DNA of 44,167 bases from an uncultured Bacilli bacterium (GTDB taxonomy: Bacteria; Bacillota_I; Bacilli_A; RF39; UBA660), in NCBI GenBank assembly GCA_947628275.1, contig CANQZD010000045.1:1-44167 (forward strand), written 5' to 3'. How positions within the stretch are numbered: the stretch's first letter is position 1; the number at the start of each line of letters is the position of its first letter. The notes under the pieces were generated by a model, which had not been told where the DNA came from, did not search any database, and saw nothing but the letters and a program-made list of their open reading frames with translations. This document shows, in pieces, positions 9,151 to 17,604 of the stretch. Both the position numbers and the translations under genes were made by a program.

Positions 9151-9645
9151 ATGAGATACAATAAAATAAGAAAAATGGACATCTCCAATGGACCCGGTGT
9201 AAGAGTAGCAATATTCTTACAAGGTTGTTCATTTAATTGTAAAAATTGTTTTAATCCTGAAACCCATGATTTTAATGGAGGTTCAGAATTTAATGAAGAA
9301 GTAATTAATAAAGTTTTACAATTAGCTGATAAAGACCACATTGCTGGTCTTTCCATCTTAGGCGGTGAACCAATGCATCCTAAAAATATTGAAGCAACTA
9401 AAAAGCTTGCTAAAGCATTTAAAGAAAAATATCCAGATAAAACAGTTTGGGTATGGTCTGGTTTTCTATTTGAAAATTTAAAAGATAAAGATGTTTTAAA
9501 TTATATTGATGTTTTAGTAGATGGTCAATTTGTTGATGAATTAAGAGACCCTACTTTGCATTGGAAAGGTTCATCAAACCAAAGAGTTATTGATGTCAAA
9601 AAAACTTTAAAAAATAATAAAATTACTATCTTAGAAGAAAAATAA
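9151..9645 (+). CDS. nrdG: Anaerobic RNR-activating radical SAM protein
   Basis: GCSFNCKNCFNPETHDF (CxxxCxxC), immediately follows nrdD. Confidence 0.96.
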   Translation: MRYNKIRKMDISNGPGVRVAIFLQGCSFNCKNCFNPETHDFNGGSEFNEEVINKVLQLADKDHIAGLSILGGEPMHPKNIEATKKLAKAFKEKYPDKTVWVWSGFLFENLKDKDVLNYIDVLVDGQFVDELRDPTLHWKGSSNQRVIDVKKTLKNNKITILEEK

Positions 9646-9672
9646 AATAAGAATCACTCTTATTTTATTTTT
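9638..9672. terminator. Bidirectional terminator with both stop codons in the stem
   Basis: AAAAATAAAATAAGA (9638-9652) / TCTTATTTTATTTTT (9658-9672), 5-nt loop. Confidence 0.85.
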
Positions 9673-10127
9673 TTTCTAACTATATAACACTTAATCATTG
9701 CTATTGTAAAAACTAGACCAAGAACAGCACCTAAAATATCATTTCCAATCTGCCAAGTATTCCGAAAATTAGTTGGCACATTAGGATCGATATATATCTT
9801 CGTTTTACTATTAATTTTAGGATAAAACATAATCATATGTAATAATTTTTGACAATGATATGTCTTTCCGTTATACTCATATTGCAAAACTGCATAATGA
9901 TCAACAGAATCACCTTCAGTAATATTTGGAACATGTTCATAACCAATATCTATAACTGTTGCTTCAACTTTAACATAATCTTTAGTATCAATATATATCG
10001 ACACTACATCAATACTAAACATTATAAAAAATAGAAACGAAAATAACATTAAAATTAAAAATATCCATGGTTTTATATTTTTATCTACTTCCATTTTACC
10101 CATTTTAATTTTCATCATTTTTATCAC
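9660..10127 (-). CDS. DUF3592-like membrane protein
   Basis: Two TM segments flanking a domain with VEATVIDIGYE, YEYNGKTYHCQ, IYIDPNVPTNFRN. Confidence 0.6.
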   Translation of the reverse strand: MIKMMKIKMGKMEVDKNIKPWIFLILMLFSFLFFIMFSIDVVSIYIDTKDYVKVEATVIDIGYEHVPNITEGDSVDHYAVLQYEYNGKTYHCQKLLHMIMFYPKINSKTKIYIDPNVPTNFRNTWQIGNDILGAVLGLVFTIAMIKCYIVRKKIK

Positions 10128-10205
10128 CTTTAAAATTCACTATTATATTATCATAAAACATCTATAAAAAAATAGTATTAAACTGAAATTTTAAATCAAC
10201 ATAAA

Positions 10206-10282
10206 TGGTGTCCCAGATAGGGCTTGAACCTACAACCTTTAGCTCCGGAGGCTAACGCTCTATCCAATTGAGCTACTGGGAC
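10206..10282 (-). tRNA. tRNA-Arg (anticodon CCG), CCA encoded
   Basis: Reverse complement GTCCCAGTAGCTCAATTGGATAGAGCGTTAGCCTCCGGAGCTAAAGGTTGTAGGTTCAAGCCCTATCTGGGACACCA; stem TTAGC/GCTAA with loop CTCCGGA. Confidence 0.95.
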
Positions 10283-10296
10283 ATAAAGATATTACA

Positions 10297-11343
10297 TTAA
10301 AATAAATGTAATATATCTTGAATGGTAATATAAACCATTAACAACATTAATAAAGCAAAACCTATCAAATTACAAATATTTTCAAATTTGACATTAACTG
10401 GACTTCCCTTAATCTTTTCAACAATCATAAAGAAAATATGACCGCCATCGAAAGCTGGGAAAGGCAAAATATTAATAAACCCGACATTAATACATAAAAA
10501 TGCTGTTATATATAATAATTGAGCAATTCCATATTGAACAGAATCATCAATTACTTTATAAATACCTACTGGCCCAGACAAATTATTTACTGATAACTGA
10601 CCGGTAATTAACCCTCCAATTGTTATGGCCATACTATGAATAATATTGCCGAATTTTGTAAAAGTATATTTAAGACTTCCCCATAAGCCCTTTTCCTCTG
10701 TTGTACTTAAATTAATTCCAAAAACATTCTGCTCCTTACCATCAACAACTTGTTTTTCTGGAACAACTTTGATATTTTCAATATTACCATCTTCATGTCT
10801 AACTTCAAAATCATAAGTATTATTATCAACTTTATAATATAAATAAATTTGACCAACATCCCAATTGGAAATCTTATGACCATTAACAGCTAATATTTTA
10901 TCATTATCTCTTAAGCCAGACCGAGAAGCTGCTGAATTAGGTTCAACCTTTAATATTGTATTAGTAGCTACTTTACTACCCCAAATTAAAGATACAATAA
11001 ATAATAAAATCAATGCTAGTAAAAAATTATTAATAACTCCAGCTGATAAAATAAGCAATCTTTGATACCAAGGCCTATTGCATAAAAATTTTTCTTTAGG
11101 AATTTTACTATCATCTTCATAAACTTCCCCAGCCATTTGTACAAAACCACCTATTGGCAAAGCTCTAATATTATAAAATATTCCATCTTTTCCTTTATGA
11201 GAAAATATAACAGGACCCATTCCTATTGAAAATTCATAAATAAATACTCCTGATTTTTTAGCTGTAATAAAATGACCAAATTCATGAACCAAAATAATAA
11301 TTCCTAAAATAAATATAAATAATAGTAAACTAACAATCCACAT
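10297..11343 (-). CDS. rseP: Site-2 family zinc metalloprotease (RseP/RasP) with PDZ domain
   Basis: LVHEFGHF (HExxH), PDZ VEPNSAASRSGLRDNDKILAVNG, NILPFPAFDGGH. Confidence 0.95.
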   Translation of the reverse strand: MWIVSLLLFIFILGIIILVHEFGHFITAKKSGVFIYEFSIGMGPVIFSHKGKDGIFYNIRALPIGGFVQMAGEVYEDDSKIPKEKFLCNRPWYQRLLILSAGVINNFLLALILLFIVSLIWGSKVATNTILKVEPNSAASRSGLRDNDKILAVNGHKISNWDVGQIYLYYKVDNNTYDFEVRHEDGNIENIKVVPEKQVVDGKEQNVFGINLSTTEEKGLWGSLKYTFTKFGNIIHSMAITIGGLITGQLSVNNLSGPVGIYKVIDDSVQYGIAQLLYITAFLCINVGFINILPFPAFDGGHIFFMIVEKIKGSPVNVKFENICNLIGFALLMLLMVYITIQDILHLF

Positions 11344-11354
11344 ATTTTATCCTC

Positions 11355-12149
11355 CTATATAACTTTTAAAAATACATAATATATTAAAATAACAAAAATA
11401 AAACTATCAATTCTATCTAATATTCCCCCATGTCCAGGTATTAATTTCGAATAATCTTTAATTTCATTTTCTCTTTTAATTTTACTAAATATTAAATCTC
11501 CTAATTGTCCCATTATTGATAAAATTAAGCTCATTATAACAATTATTATCATATTACTGCTACCAATAAAAATATAATAGTAACAACTTCCTAACACCAT
11601 TGCCACAAAACTGCCACTTATAAAACCTGCAACCGTTTTAGAAGGACTAATAACTGGAGCAATTTTTCTTTTACCAATTAACGAGCCAACTATAAATGCC
11701 GTTGTATCAGTAATAATTGGAATTAAAAGTAAATAACCAAATAAATAAATATTTAAAGTTCTAACTATTATCATTGAATGAAAAGCTATTCCCAAAAATA
11801 TTACTACGGCAAATAAATAAAAAGCATCCTTTGTTTCATATTTATTCTTACTAATAAATAAAGTTGGCAACAAATAACAAATTAAAATTAAAATCAATAA
11901 TCGATTACTTATACTATATGAGAACTCTCCACCTCGATATTCATAAAAAACGACCCATATCAAAGCTAATACACTAAACAAAGCCAAAGCACTTGGTACT
12001 TTATTATGACTTTTTTTTAAATCAAGAATTTCTTTTAAGGTAAGAACTGATAAAACTGCTATTCCCAATAAAAATACTTCTTTACCAGCTAAAATAATTG
12101 GGACTGCAATTAGTAACATAATTATTGAACTTAATATTCTTTTTTTCAT
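11355..12149 (-). CDS. cdsA: Phosphatidate cytidylyltransferase
   Basis: Polytopic; C-terminal signature SKIKRENEIKDYSKLIPGHGGILDRIDS. Start 12149 follows GTAGGTGAGG. Confidence 0.94.
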   Translation of the reverse strand: MKKRILSSIIMLLIAVPIILAGKEVFLLGIAVLSVLTLKEILDLKKSHNKVPSALALFSVLALIWVVFYEYRGGEFSYSISNRLLILILICYLLPTLFISKNKYETKDAFYLFAVVIFLGIAFHSMIIVRTLNIYLFGYLLLIPIITDTTAFIVGSLIGKRKIAPVISPSKTVAGFISGSFVAMVLGSCYYYIFIGSSNMIIIVIMSLILSIMGQLGDLIFSKIKRENEIKDYSKLIPGHGGILDRIDSFIFVILIYYVFLKVI

Positions 12150-12174
12150 TGCCTCACCTACGTCTTTCAATTAA

Positions 12175-12203
12175 AGTATACTCTTTATCTTTAATTTATG
12201 CAA
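12175..12203 (-). promoter_or_regulatory. Putative cdsA promoter
   Basis: Minus strand TTGCAT - 17 nt - TATACT. Confidence 0.55.
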
Positions 12204-12230
12204 TCTTTTAAAATAAAATTTGACAAAAGA

Positions 12231-12254
12231 AAAAACATGAAAATTAACTTCATG
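12231..12254 (-). terminator. khpA terminator with embedded stop codon
   Basis: CATGAA/TTCATG stem followed by U-tract on minus strand; TGA stop (12250-12252) lies in the stem. Confidence 0.7.
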
Positions 12255-12498
12255 CTATTGAATTAAAATTAATCTTTACTTTGCCTAAATTATTTAAATA
12301 TGCAAAAGCAATTAATAATGTTCTAATACTTGATGCCATTTTACCAGATTTACCAATAACTGCACCCATATCATTTTCACTAACAAAAATATCTACAATG
12401 TTAACTTCATCTTCAATTTTACATTCGACATTAACACTATCAACATCTTTGCAAATACTTTTTACTAAAAACAAAGCATATTGCACTAATTTTTCCAT
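12250..12498 (-). CDS. khpA: KH-domain RNA-binding protein
   Basis: SENDMGAVIGKSGKMASSIRTLL KH GxxG motif; follows rpsP with TAATG overlap. Confidence 0.88.
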   Translation of the reverse strand: MEKLVQYALFLVKSICKDVDSVNVECKIEDEVNIVDIFVSENDMGAVIGKSGKMASSIRTLLIAFAYLNNLGKVKINFNSIA

Positions 12499-12779
12499 TA
12501 TTTCACACTCTTCTTAGCTTTAGAATCAGCAAATTTTTTCATAATTCCTTGTTTACTTAAAATATTCCGAACTGTTTCAGTTGGTTGGGCACCTTTACTT
12601 AACCAATATAAAGCTTTTTCTTCATTAACTGTTACTTTAGAAGCATCTTTAATTGGATCATATGTTCCAACAACTTCTAAGAAACGACCATCTCTAGGAC
12701 TTCTCGAATCAGCAGCAACAATTCGATAAAAAGGTTTTGCTTTAGCACCCATTCTTTTTAATCTTAATTTAACGGCCAT
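12498..12779 (-). CDS. rpsP: 30S ribosomal protein S16
   Basis: [42 protein letters not shown]. Confidence 0.97.
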   Translation of the reverse strand: MAVKLRLKRMGAKAKPFYRIVAADSRSPRDGRFLEVVGTYDPIKDASKVTVNEEKALYWLSKGAQPTETVRNILSKQGIMKKFADSKAKKSVK

Positions 12780-12805
12780 ATATGTCCCTCCTTTTTCATG
12801 AATTT

Positions 12806-12834
12806 AATATAACAAAATTTTTTTTAGGTGTCAA
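12806..12834 (-). promoter_or_regulatory. rpsP sigma-A promoter
   Basis: Minus strand TTGACA (12829-12834), 17 nt, TATATT (12806-12811). Confidence 0.8.
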
Positions 12835-12864
12835 TATTTTTTAGTTGACAGTATTTTTTTGCTT

Positions 12865-14136
12865 TTAACTCCAATCTTTTAAATAGGTAACAATCGTATG
12901 AGCTTTAATTGTATCTTTAACTACCTTATCTTTGATAACTAAATTTATTTCTTTATCTACATCTGTTGAGTTTAAAATTATGATACTTGTCTTTAAATCA
13001 TTTGTAGCAACCACCCCATATAAAGAATTATCATATAAACTAATTTGATTAATAATATCCCCTTCTTTAATAAATTTAGAAATATGTCCAAAATAATAAT
13101 ATATAGGCGTTTTAATAAAATCTTTTTCATCTTCACTTAAAATAATAGGACTTTTACAAAAATTATTTTGATGATTAGGCCCGCCGTGATAATCTAGTAA
13201 TATATTCCAATCAAGATAAATATTCATTCCATTATTTAAGTCACTTATTAAATCCACAAGTAACATTTCGGCATCATTTACCCATTCTCTTTCATTATAG
13301 ACAGAAAAACAACAACAACCTTCTGAGTGCATAAGTAATAAATCAGGATATTTTTCATGAATTAATCTTAAATTAGTTGCATGAATACCAGTATACCAAT
13401 GATATGCAACTCCCATTATTTTTTCATTTTGCCTATAAAGTTCATTCACGAGATTATATAAATCTTCTTTATTATGGTCCCATAAAAATACTGAAACATT
13501 ATCTAACCTAGGCAATAAATAATTGTAAATAAAATCTTTTTGTTCAGCTAAGGTAAAACAACATGATTCCCAACTTTGCCTAGCCATTGGCTCATTTTGC
13601 ATCGTAAGATATTTTATATCAATTCCCTTTTCTTTAAAAGTTTTAATAAAATTAAGTAAATAATTTACATAATCATCATAATATTTTTTTAATAACTTGC
13701 CTCCATTTTTTAAACTCTTATTATCCTTCATCTTAGCTGGTGGTGACCATGGAGTTGCTAAAAAATTTAAATCTTTAACAGCCAAAATATCTTTAACAAA
13801 AGGTATTATATAAACTTTTTCATGACTAAAATCAGTAGTTTCATAAGAATTAAGACAAAAATCATTACTACCTATTGCTAATCTAGCCCATGAATAATCT
13901 AGTCCATCTCTACTATAATAAGCCTCTATAAATTCTTGTTTTTTCAAATCACTTAATTTATTATAATTAATTGCGCTTGCTTCAGTCAAAGCTCCACCAA
14001 AGCCTTTAAACACTTGCTCTTTAATATCCGGATATCCTCTAATAATATTAAATTCTTCATTACAATTTTCTTCTTCCCTAATTACCGATTTTTCCCAATA
14101 TTTATTTAAAGCTATATTTGTCTCATATTTAAGCAT
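12865..14136 (-). CDS. Glycoside hydrolase family 30-like enzyme, no signal peptide
   Basis: FKGFGGALTEASA, ATPWSPPAKMK, TMQNEPMARQSWESC (acid/base), LLLMHSEG (nucleophile). Confidence 0.85.
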   Translation of the reverse strand: MLKYETNIALNKYWEKSVIREEENCNEEFNIIRGYPDIKEQVFKGFGGALTEASAINYNKLSDLKKQEFIEAYYSRDGLDYSWARLAIGSNDFCLNSYETTDFSHEKVYIIPFVKDILAVKDLNFLATPWSPPAKMKDNKSLKNGGKLLKKYYDDYVNYLLNFIKTFKEKGIDIKYLTMQNEPMARQSWESCCFTLAEQKDFIYNYLLPRLDNVSVFLWDHNKEDLYNLVNELYRQNEKIMGVAYHWYTGIHATNLRLIHEKYPDLLLMHSEGCCCFSVYNEREWVNDAEMLLVDLISDLNNGMNIYLDWNILLDYHGGPNHQNNFCKSPIILSEDEKDFIKTPIYYYFGHISKFIKEGDIINQISLYDNSLYGVVATNDLKTSIIILNSTDVDKEINLVIKDKVVKDTIKAHTIVTYLKDWS

Positions 14137-14180
14137 TATCTAAATCACCTATAAATAATATACTTTAAAATCTTAAAAAA

Positions 14181-14198
14181 AAGAAGTCTAAACTTCTT
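14181..14198 (-). terminator. cotE terminator with stop codon in loop
   Basis: AAGAAGT / ACTTCTT stem, 4-nt loop holding TAG, then U-tract on minus strand. Confidence 0.75.
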
Positions 14199-14727
14199 CT
14201 GTTGGATTTTCTAAATAATTATCATTTACTTCATCAATACTATCTATTTCATCTTCACTTATCATTTCTTCATAATCATCTTCCATATCTTCAATTGGAA
14301 CTTTAATTTTTGTATCGCCAACAATTTCTACCCCAAGTTCTTTATCAACATCTAAAATAATATTACCATTTTCAATATTAACATTACTAACTGCAGGTTG
14401 TTTTAAACTTCTAACCATTATCTCTGATGAATTTGTTAAAGCTTGATTACTCTTAAGAGGAACCTGATATAATTCATGGTAACTAAATCTTTTAGAATTA
14501 ACCTTAGTTTTAGTATCATTATCATAACTATACCAAACATTAACATCAAAAGTTCCATCAACTCCTACCTTACCAGCTTGATTCATTCCTTTAAAATTAT
14601 GGTTAATTACCCAGCAACCTAAAACTGTATTAATATTTTCATCAGGGGTTAAAGATAAATGAAGTGTATTAGCCTTTTTAGCCTTTCCAACTACTGCTTT
14701 CGTTACAATTTCCTTATAATTTGCCAT
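14188..14727 (-). CDS. cotE: Outer spore coat morphogenetic protein CotE
   Basis: N-terminus ANYKEIVTKAVVGKAKK; TVLGCWVINHNFKG; DGTFDVNVWYSYDNDTKTKV; VEIVGDTKIKV; acidic C-terminal tail. Same layout as remembered B. subtilis CotE. Confidence 0.9.
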   Translation of the reverse strand: MANYKEIVTKAVVGKAKKANTLHLSLTPDENINTVLGCWVINHNFKGMNQAGKVGVDGTFDVNVWYSYDNDTKTKVNSKRFSYHELYQVPLKSNQALTNSSEIMVRSLKQPAVSNVNIENGNIILDVDKELGVEIVGDTKIKVPIEDMEDDYEEMISEDEIDSIDEVNDNYLENPTEEV

Positions 14728-14745
14728 AAATATTCACCTCTAGTT

Positions 14746-14773
14746 TAATCTATGCCAAATGTCCCAAAATTGT
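14746..14773 (-). promoter_or_regulatory. Candidate sigma-K-type promoter for cotE
   Basis: Minus strand AC (14772-14773), 17 nt, CATAGATTA (14746-14754): matches AC-N17-CATANNNTA. Confidence 0.5.
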
Positions 14774-14823
14774 GCTTTAATTAACTAAAATTTAATGTTA
14801 AAATAAAACTAGGAGGAGTATAA

Positions 14824-15186
14824 ATGGATTGTTTATTTTGTAAAATTCTTAATAAAGAAGTACCAAGTAATATTTTATATGAAGATGATTTAGTCTTAGT
14901 TTTCTTAGACATTAATCAAAGTAATGTTGGTCATACTCTAGTTATTCCTAAAAAACACATCGTTGATATCAAAGAAGTAGATGACTATACTTTAACTCAC
15001 ATGATGAAAGTTGCTATTAATATTAGCGAAAAAATAATGTCTAAACTTAAAGCTAGTGGTATGACTTACAGTATTAACTATAAAGACGCCCAAGAAATTA
15101 AGCATCTTCATTTACATATTTGTCCTTATTACAATAATAAGCCTCAAAAATTAAGCGCTGCAGAAATTTACCAAATTTTAAAGTAG
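14824..15186 (+). CDS. HIT family protein
   Basis: CLFCKILNKEVPSNILYEDD, GHTLVIPKKHI, HLHLHICP (HxHxH). Confidence 0.93.
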   Translation: MDCLFCKILNKEVPSNILYEDDLVLVFLDINQSNVGHTLVIPKKHIVDIKEVDDYTLTHMMKVAINISEKIMSKLKASGMTYSINYKDAQEIKHLHLHICPYYNNKPQKLSAAEIYQILK

Positions 15187-15194
15187 CGTTTTTT

Positions 15195-15968
15195 TTATTT
15201 TATCTGTAAAGCATCAATCTCACGACCATAAATCCCAGCATAACCATTAGCTGTATCATCAACTTTATTAACCCAAGAAAGCCACGAACCACCTTTTAAA
15301 TGAACCCGATAAGTAACATCTCTTATTTGTACGCCATCTATTGCATTACCTAATATTCCTGCATAATCATTTCGATTTTTAACCCAAGGAAGCCATCTAT
15401 TTAATACTTTATCATGAACTCTTAAATCATAAGTATCTAAATATATTCCACCCATTGAATTTCCATAATTTCCAGCGTACTGATTAGTTCCAATAACTAC
15501 ATTCGGTAACCATATTTTTTTCTTATTATCATAAGATTGATAAGTTATCACTCTATCATCATTTGGCAAATTATGGTCTAAGTAATAAGTTGGATTAATA
15601 ACCTGATTATTAGGATTTCTAACCTCGAAATGCAAATGAGCTCCATAAGCATTGCCACTGTCACCCATATAACCTATCTTATCGCCTTCATTAACCCTCA
15701 TACCATTTCTAACATAGACATCTTTCAAATGAGCATATAAAGTATAATAACCATTATCATGCTTTATTTTAACATAATTACCATAACTTCTAACTCCTGT
15801 TGCTCCCTTTTCATTTTTCATACCCGTCTGTGTCAAAATAACAATTCCCCCGCTATGAGCAATGATTGTATCTAACTGATTATATTTTTTAACAACATCA
15901 ACCCCAGTATGATTATTACCAAAAGCATTTGTTATTTGATTTTCGGCTTTTAATAAAACTCTACTCAT
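15195..15968 (-). CDS. M23 (LytM-type) peptidase with three C-terminal ChW-like repeats, no signal peptide
   Basis: HTGVD and HLHFEVRNP zinc motifs; repeats WLPNV..YAGNYGN.., WLPWV..YAGILGN.., YRVHLKGGSWLSWV..YAGIYGREIDALQIK (approx. 15195-15554). Confidence 0.88.
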   Translation of the reverse strand: MSRVLLKAENQITNAFGNNHTGVDVVKKYNQLDTIIAHSGGIVILTQTGMKNEKGATGVRSYGNYVKIKHDNGYYTLYAHLKDVYVRNGMRVNEGDKIGYMGDSGNAYGAHLHFEVRNPNNQVINPTYYLDHNLPNDDRVITYQSYDNKKKIWLPNVVIGTNQYAGNYGNSMGGIYLDTYDLRVHDKVLNRWLPWVKNRNDYAGILGNAIDGVQIRDVTYRVHLKGGSWLSWVNKVDDTANGYAGIYGREIDALQIK

Positions 15969-15984
15969 ATAAAAAACCTTCTTT

Positions 15985-16009
15985 CTAAAAGTATTTTATG
16001 AACTTTTAG
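15985..16009. repeat. Inverted repeat upstream of M23 gene
   Basis: CTAAAAGT (15985-15992) / ACTTTTAG (16002-16009), 9-nt spacer. Confidence 0.55.
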
Positions 16010-16062
16010 TAAAAAAGGCCGTTTATTTATCACAAAATAAATAATTTTGCATATAAAAAAAC

Positions 16063-16275
16063 TTATTTATGTTCTTTTACTTCAATAAGTCCCTTTTCTA
16101 ATTCTTCCAATGCCCTTCCAATTGTCCGCTTATTCACATACTCATTTTCATTTAACTGATAATGATCTTTTTCTAACATTTGCTTACTTCTAATTGATGC
16201 TACATGAACTAATTTGTATTTAGAATCAACAATATTAAGAAGTTTATCAATTGAAGGATATAACATATCAACCAC
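16063..16275 (-). CDS. rpoZ: DNA-directed RNA polymerase omega subunit
   Basis: MLYPSIDKLLNIVDSKYKLVHVASIRSKQM ... KRTIGRALEELEKGLI. Confidence 0.88.
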   Translation of the reverse strand: MVDMLYPSIDKLLNIVDSKYKLVHVASIRSKQMLEKDHYQLNENEYVNKRTIGRALEELEKGLIEVKEHK

Positions 16276-16313
16276 TTCCTTACATTAATATCATACTAAA
16301 TAATCTTACTTTT

Positions 16314-16328
16314 AGACAATCATTGTCT
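16314..16328. promoter_or_regulatory. 7-1-7 palindrome upstream of rpoZ
   Basis: AGACAAT-C-ATTGTCT; one arm supplies a possible -35 (TTGTCT) 18 nt from TATGAT on minus strand. Confidence 0.55.
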
Positions 16329-16375
16329 TAAAATTTTGACAATTTATTGACATATAAATTAAAAAGATGAATTAA

Positions 16376-16765
16376 TCATCTTCTTATCATAACCTCATAA
16401 GGCTGCAAAAATTCAAAACCTGGAATATTTCTTAAAATTCCATAAACCATAAATATGCCTATTAAAATATACCAAATATTTGGTTCAAATCTTTCTAAAA
16501 AAGGATTTTTCTTTCTTTTAGACGCGATAATAACATCTAAAAAATACCAAACAACAAACGGAATTAAAATAAATAACAAAGGATTATAACGAAAAGCTTG
16601 ATAAAAATTACCCTTTACTAAACTAATTATCATCCTTGTAATCCCACAACCAGGACAATATAAATGAGTTAATTCATATATTGGACATTTTAAATAAAAA
16701 TTAAAATAATGACCTACTAAAAAATACCCAGCAACTAATCCTATTCCAGCTAAATTTTTTTTCAT
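16376..16765 (-). CDS. DUF2752-like membrane protein
   Basis: CPIYELTHLYCPGCGITRMIISLVKGNFYQAFRYNPL. Confidence 0.8.
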   Translation of the reverse strand: MKKNLAGIGLVAGYFLVGHYFNFYLKCPIYELTHLYCPGCGITRMIISLVKGNFYQAFRYNPLLFILIPFVVWYFLDVIIASKRKKNPFLERFEPNIWYILIGIFMVYGILRNIPGFEFLQPYEVMIRR

Positions 16766-16767
16766 TT

Positions 16768-17121
16768 TTAAACAGTTTTCTTAAGAGCAATTGTATTAAT
16801 GTCATTTTGCATTATACAATAATTAACAAGTCCTAAACCAAAAATTTGTAAAATAATATAAAGTAAAGAATTATCATCAGCTGGAAGACCATTATCAGCT
16901 TTAGCTTTTAAAAGAGCCTTTCCCATTAAATATGCCCAATAATAACCATATATTCCACAAGTTATTAAAGTTAGTAAAAATGCTTTTCCTCCTGATAATC
17001 TTTCATCATTACTTAGTACTCTTGTATCATCAGTTAAACTTATAAACCAAAAAATAGCATAAATTCCACAAGTAAAAATACTAAGTAAAATACAAGTAAC
17101 AATATTTCTTTTAACAACCAT
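16768..17121 (-). CDS. DUF4234-like membrane protein
   Basis: RNIVTCILLSIFTCGIYAIFWFISLTDD and second ITCGIYGYYWAY repeat. Confidence 0.75.
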   Translation of the reverse strand: MVVKRNIVTCILLSIFTCGIYAIFWFISLTDDTRVLSNDERLSGGKAFLLTLITCGIYGYYWAYLMGKALLKAKADNGLPADDNSLLYIILQIFGLGLVNYCIMQNDINTIALKKTV

Positions 17122-17180
17122 CTTCTATAAACTCCTTTCTCACTAATAATATATCATATTTTTCTTATCTTGCAAGAAAA

Positions 17181-17198
17181 AAGAACCTTAAAGTTCTT
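17181..17198 (-). terminator. S1 protein terminator with stop codon in loop
   Basis: AAGAAC / GTTCTT stem; loop CTTAAA contains TAA (minus strand). Confidence 0.65.
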
Positions 17199-17538
17199 TC
17201 AATTTTTCTTCCATCCATATTGGTAGTTGCTTTTTTAAAGGAGCAAAACCATGGTCAATCAAAATTTCTTTATCCATTGCATATTCAGTATTTTTAATAC
17301 TACACTTCATTTGCTTCAAATTTTCATCAATTTCTAATATAACACATGGAATTACGTCCCCTAATTGGGCATAATCTCCAACATTTTTTACAAAATGCTC
17401 ACTTAGCTCAGAAATATGAATTAAGCCTGTATAACCATCATCAAAAGTAACAAAAATTCCATAATTTTCTAAACCAGTAACGGACCCGTATGCAACATTC
17501 CCAATTTGATACGTTTCCATCTTGCTCACCGACAACAT
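17188..17538 (-). CDS. S1 RNA-binding domain protein (YugI/CvfD-like)
   Basis: YGSVTGLENYGIFVTFDDGYTGLIHISELSEHFVKNVGDYAQLGD S1 fold signature. Confidence 0.85.
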   Translation of the reverse strand: MLSVSKMETYQIGNVAYGSVTGLENYGIFVTFDDGYTGLIHISELSEHFVKNVGDYAQLGDVIPCVILEIDENLKQMKCSIKNTEYAMDKEILIDHGFAPLKKQLPIWMEEKLKEL

Positions 17539-17604
17539 TATATCACGATTTTTCCTTTACAACAAATAAAATAACTTTTATAATGTCTATGAGGTGACTA
17601 CTGT

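Noticed and set aside
9120-9356. 78-aa minus-strand ORF antisense to nrdG
   Set aside because: Overlaps the well-supported nrdG; antisense shadow ORF.
9849-10034. 61-aa plus-strand ORF opposite the DUF3592-like gene
   Set aside because: Antisense to a supported gene, no SD, Ile/Asn-rich composition.
12281-12517. 78-aa plus-strand ORF opposite khpA
   Set aside because: Antisense shadow of khpA.
12829-12850. TGTCAA-N10-TTGACA inverted repeat at the rpsP promoter
   Set aside because: One arm is simply the -35 hexamer; the other has no matching -10 on the plus strand. Probably coincidental.
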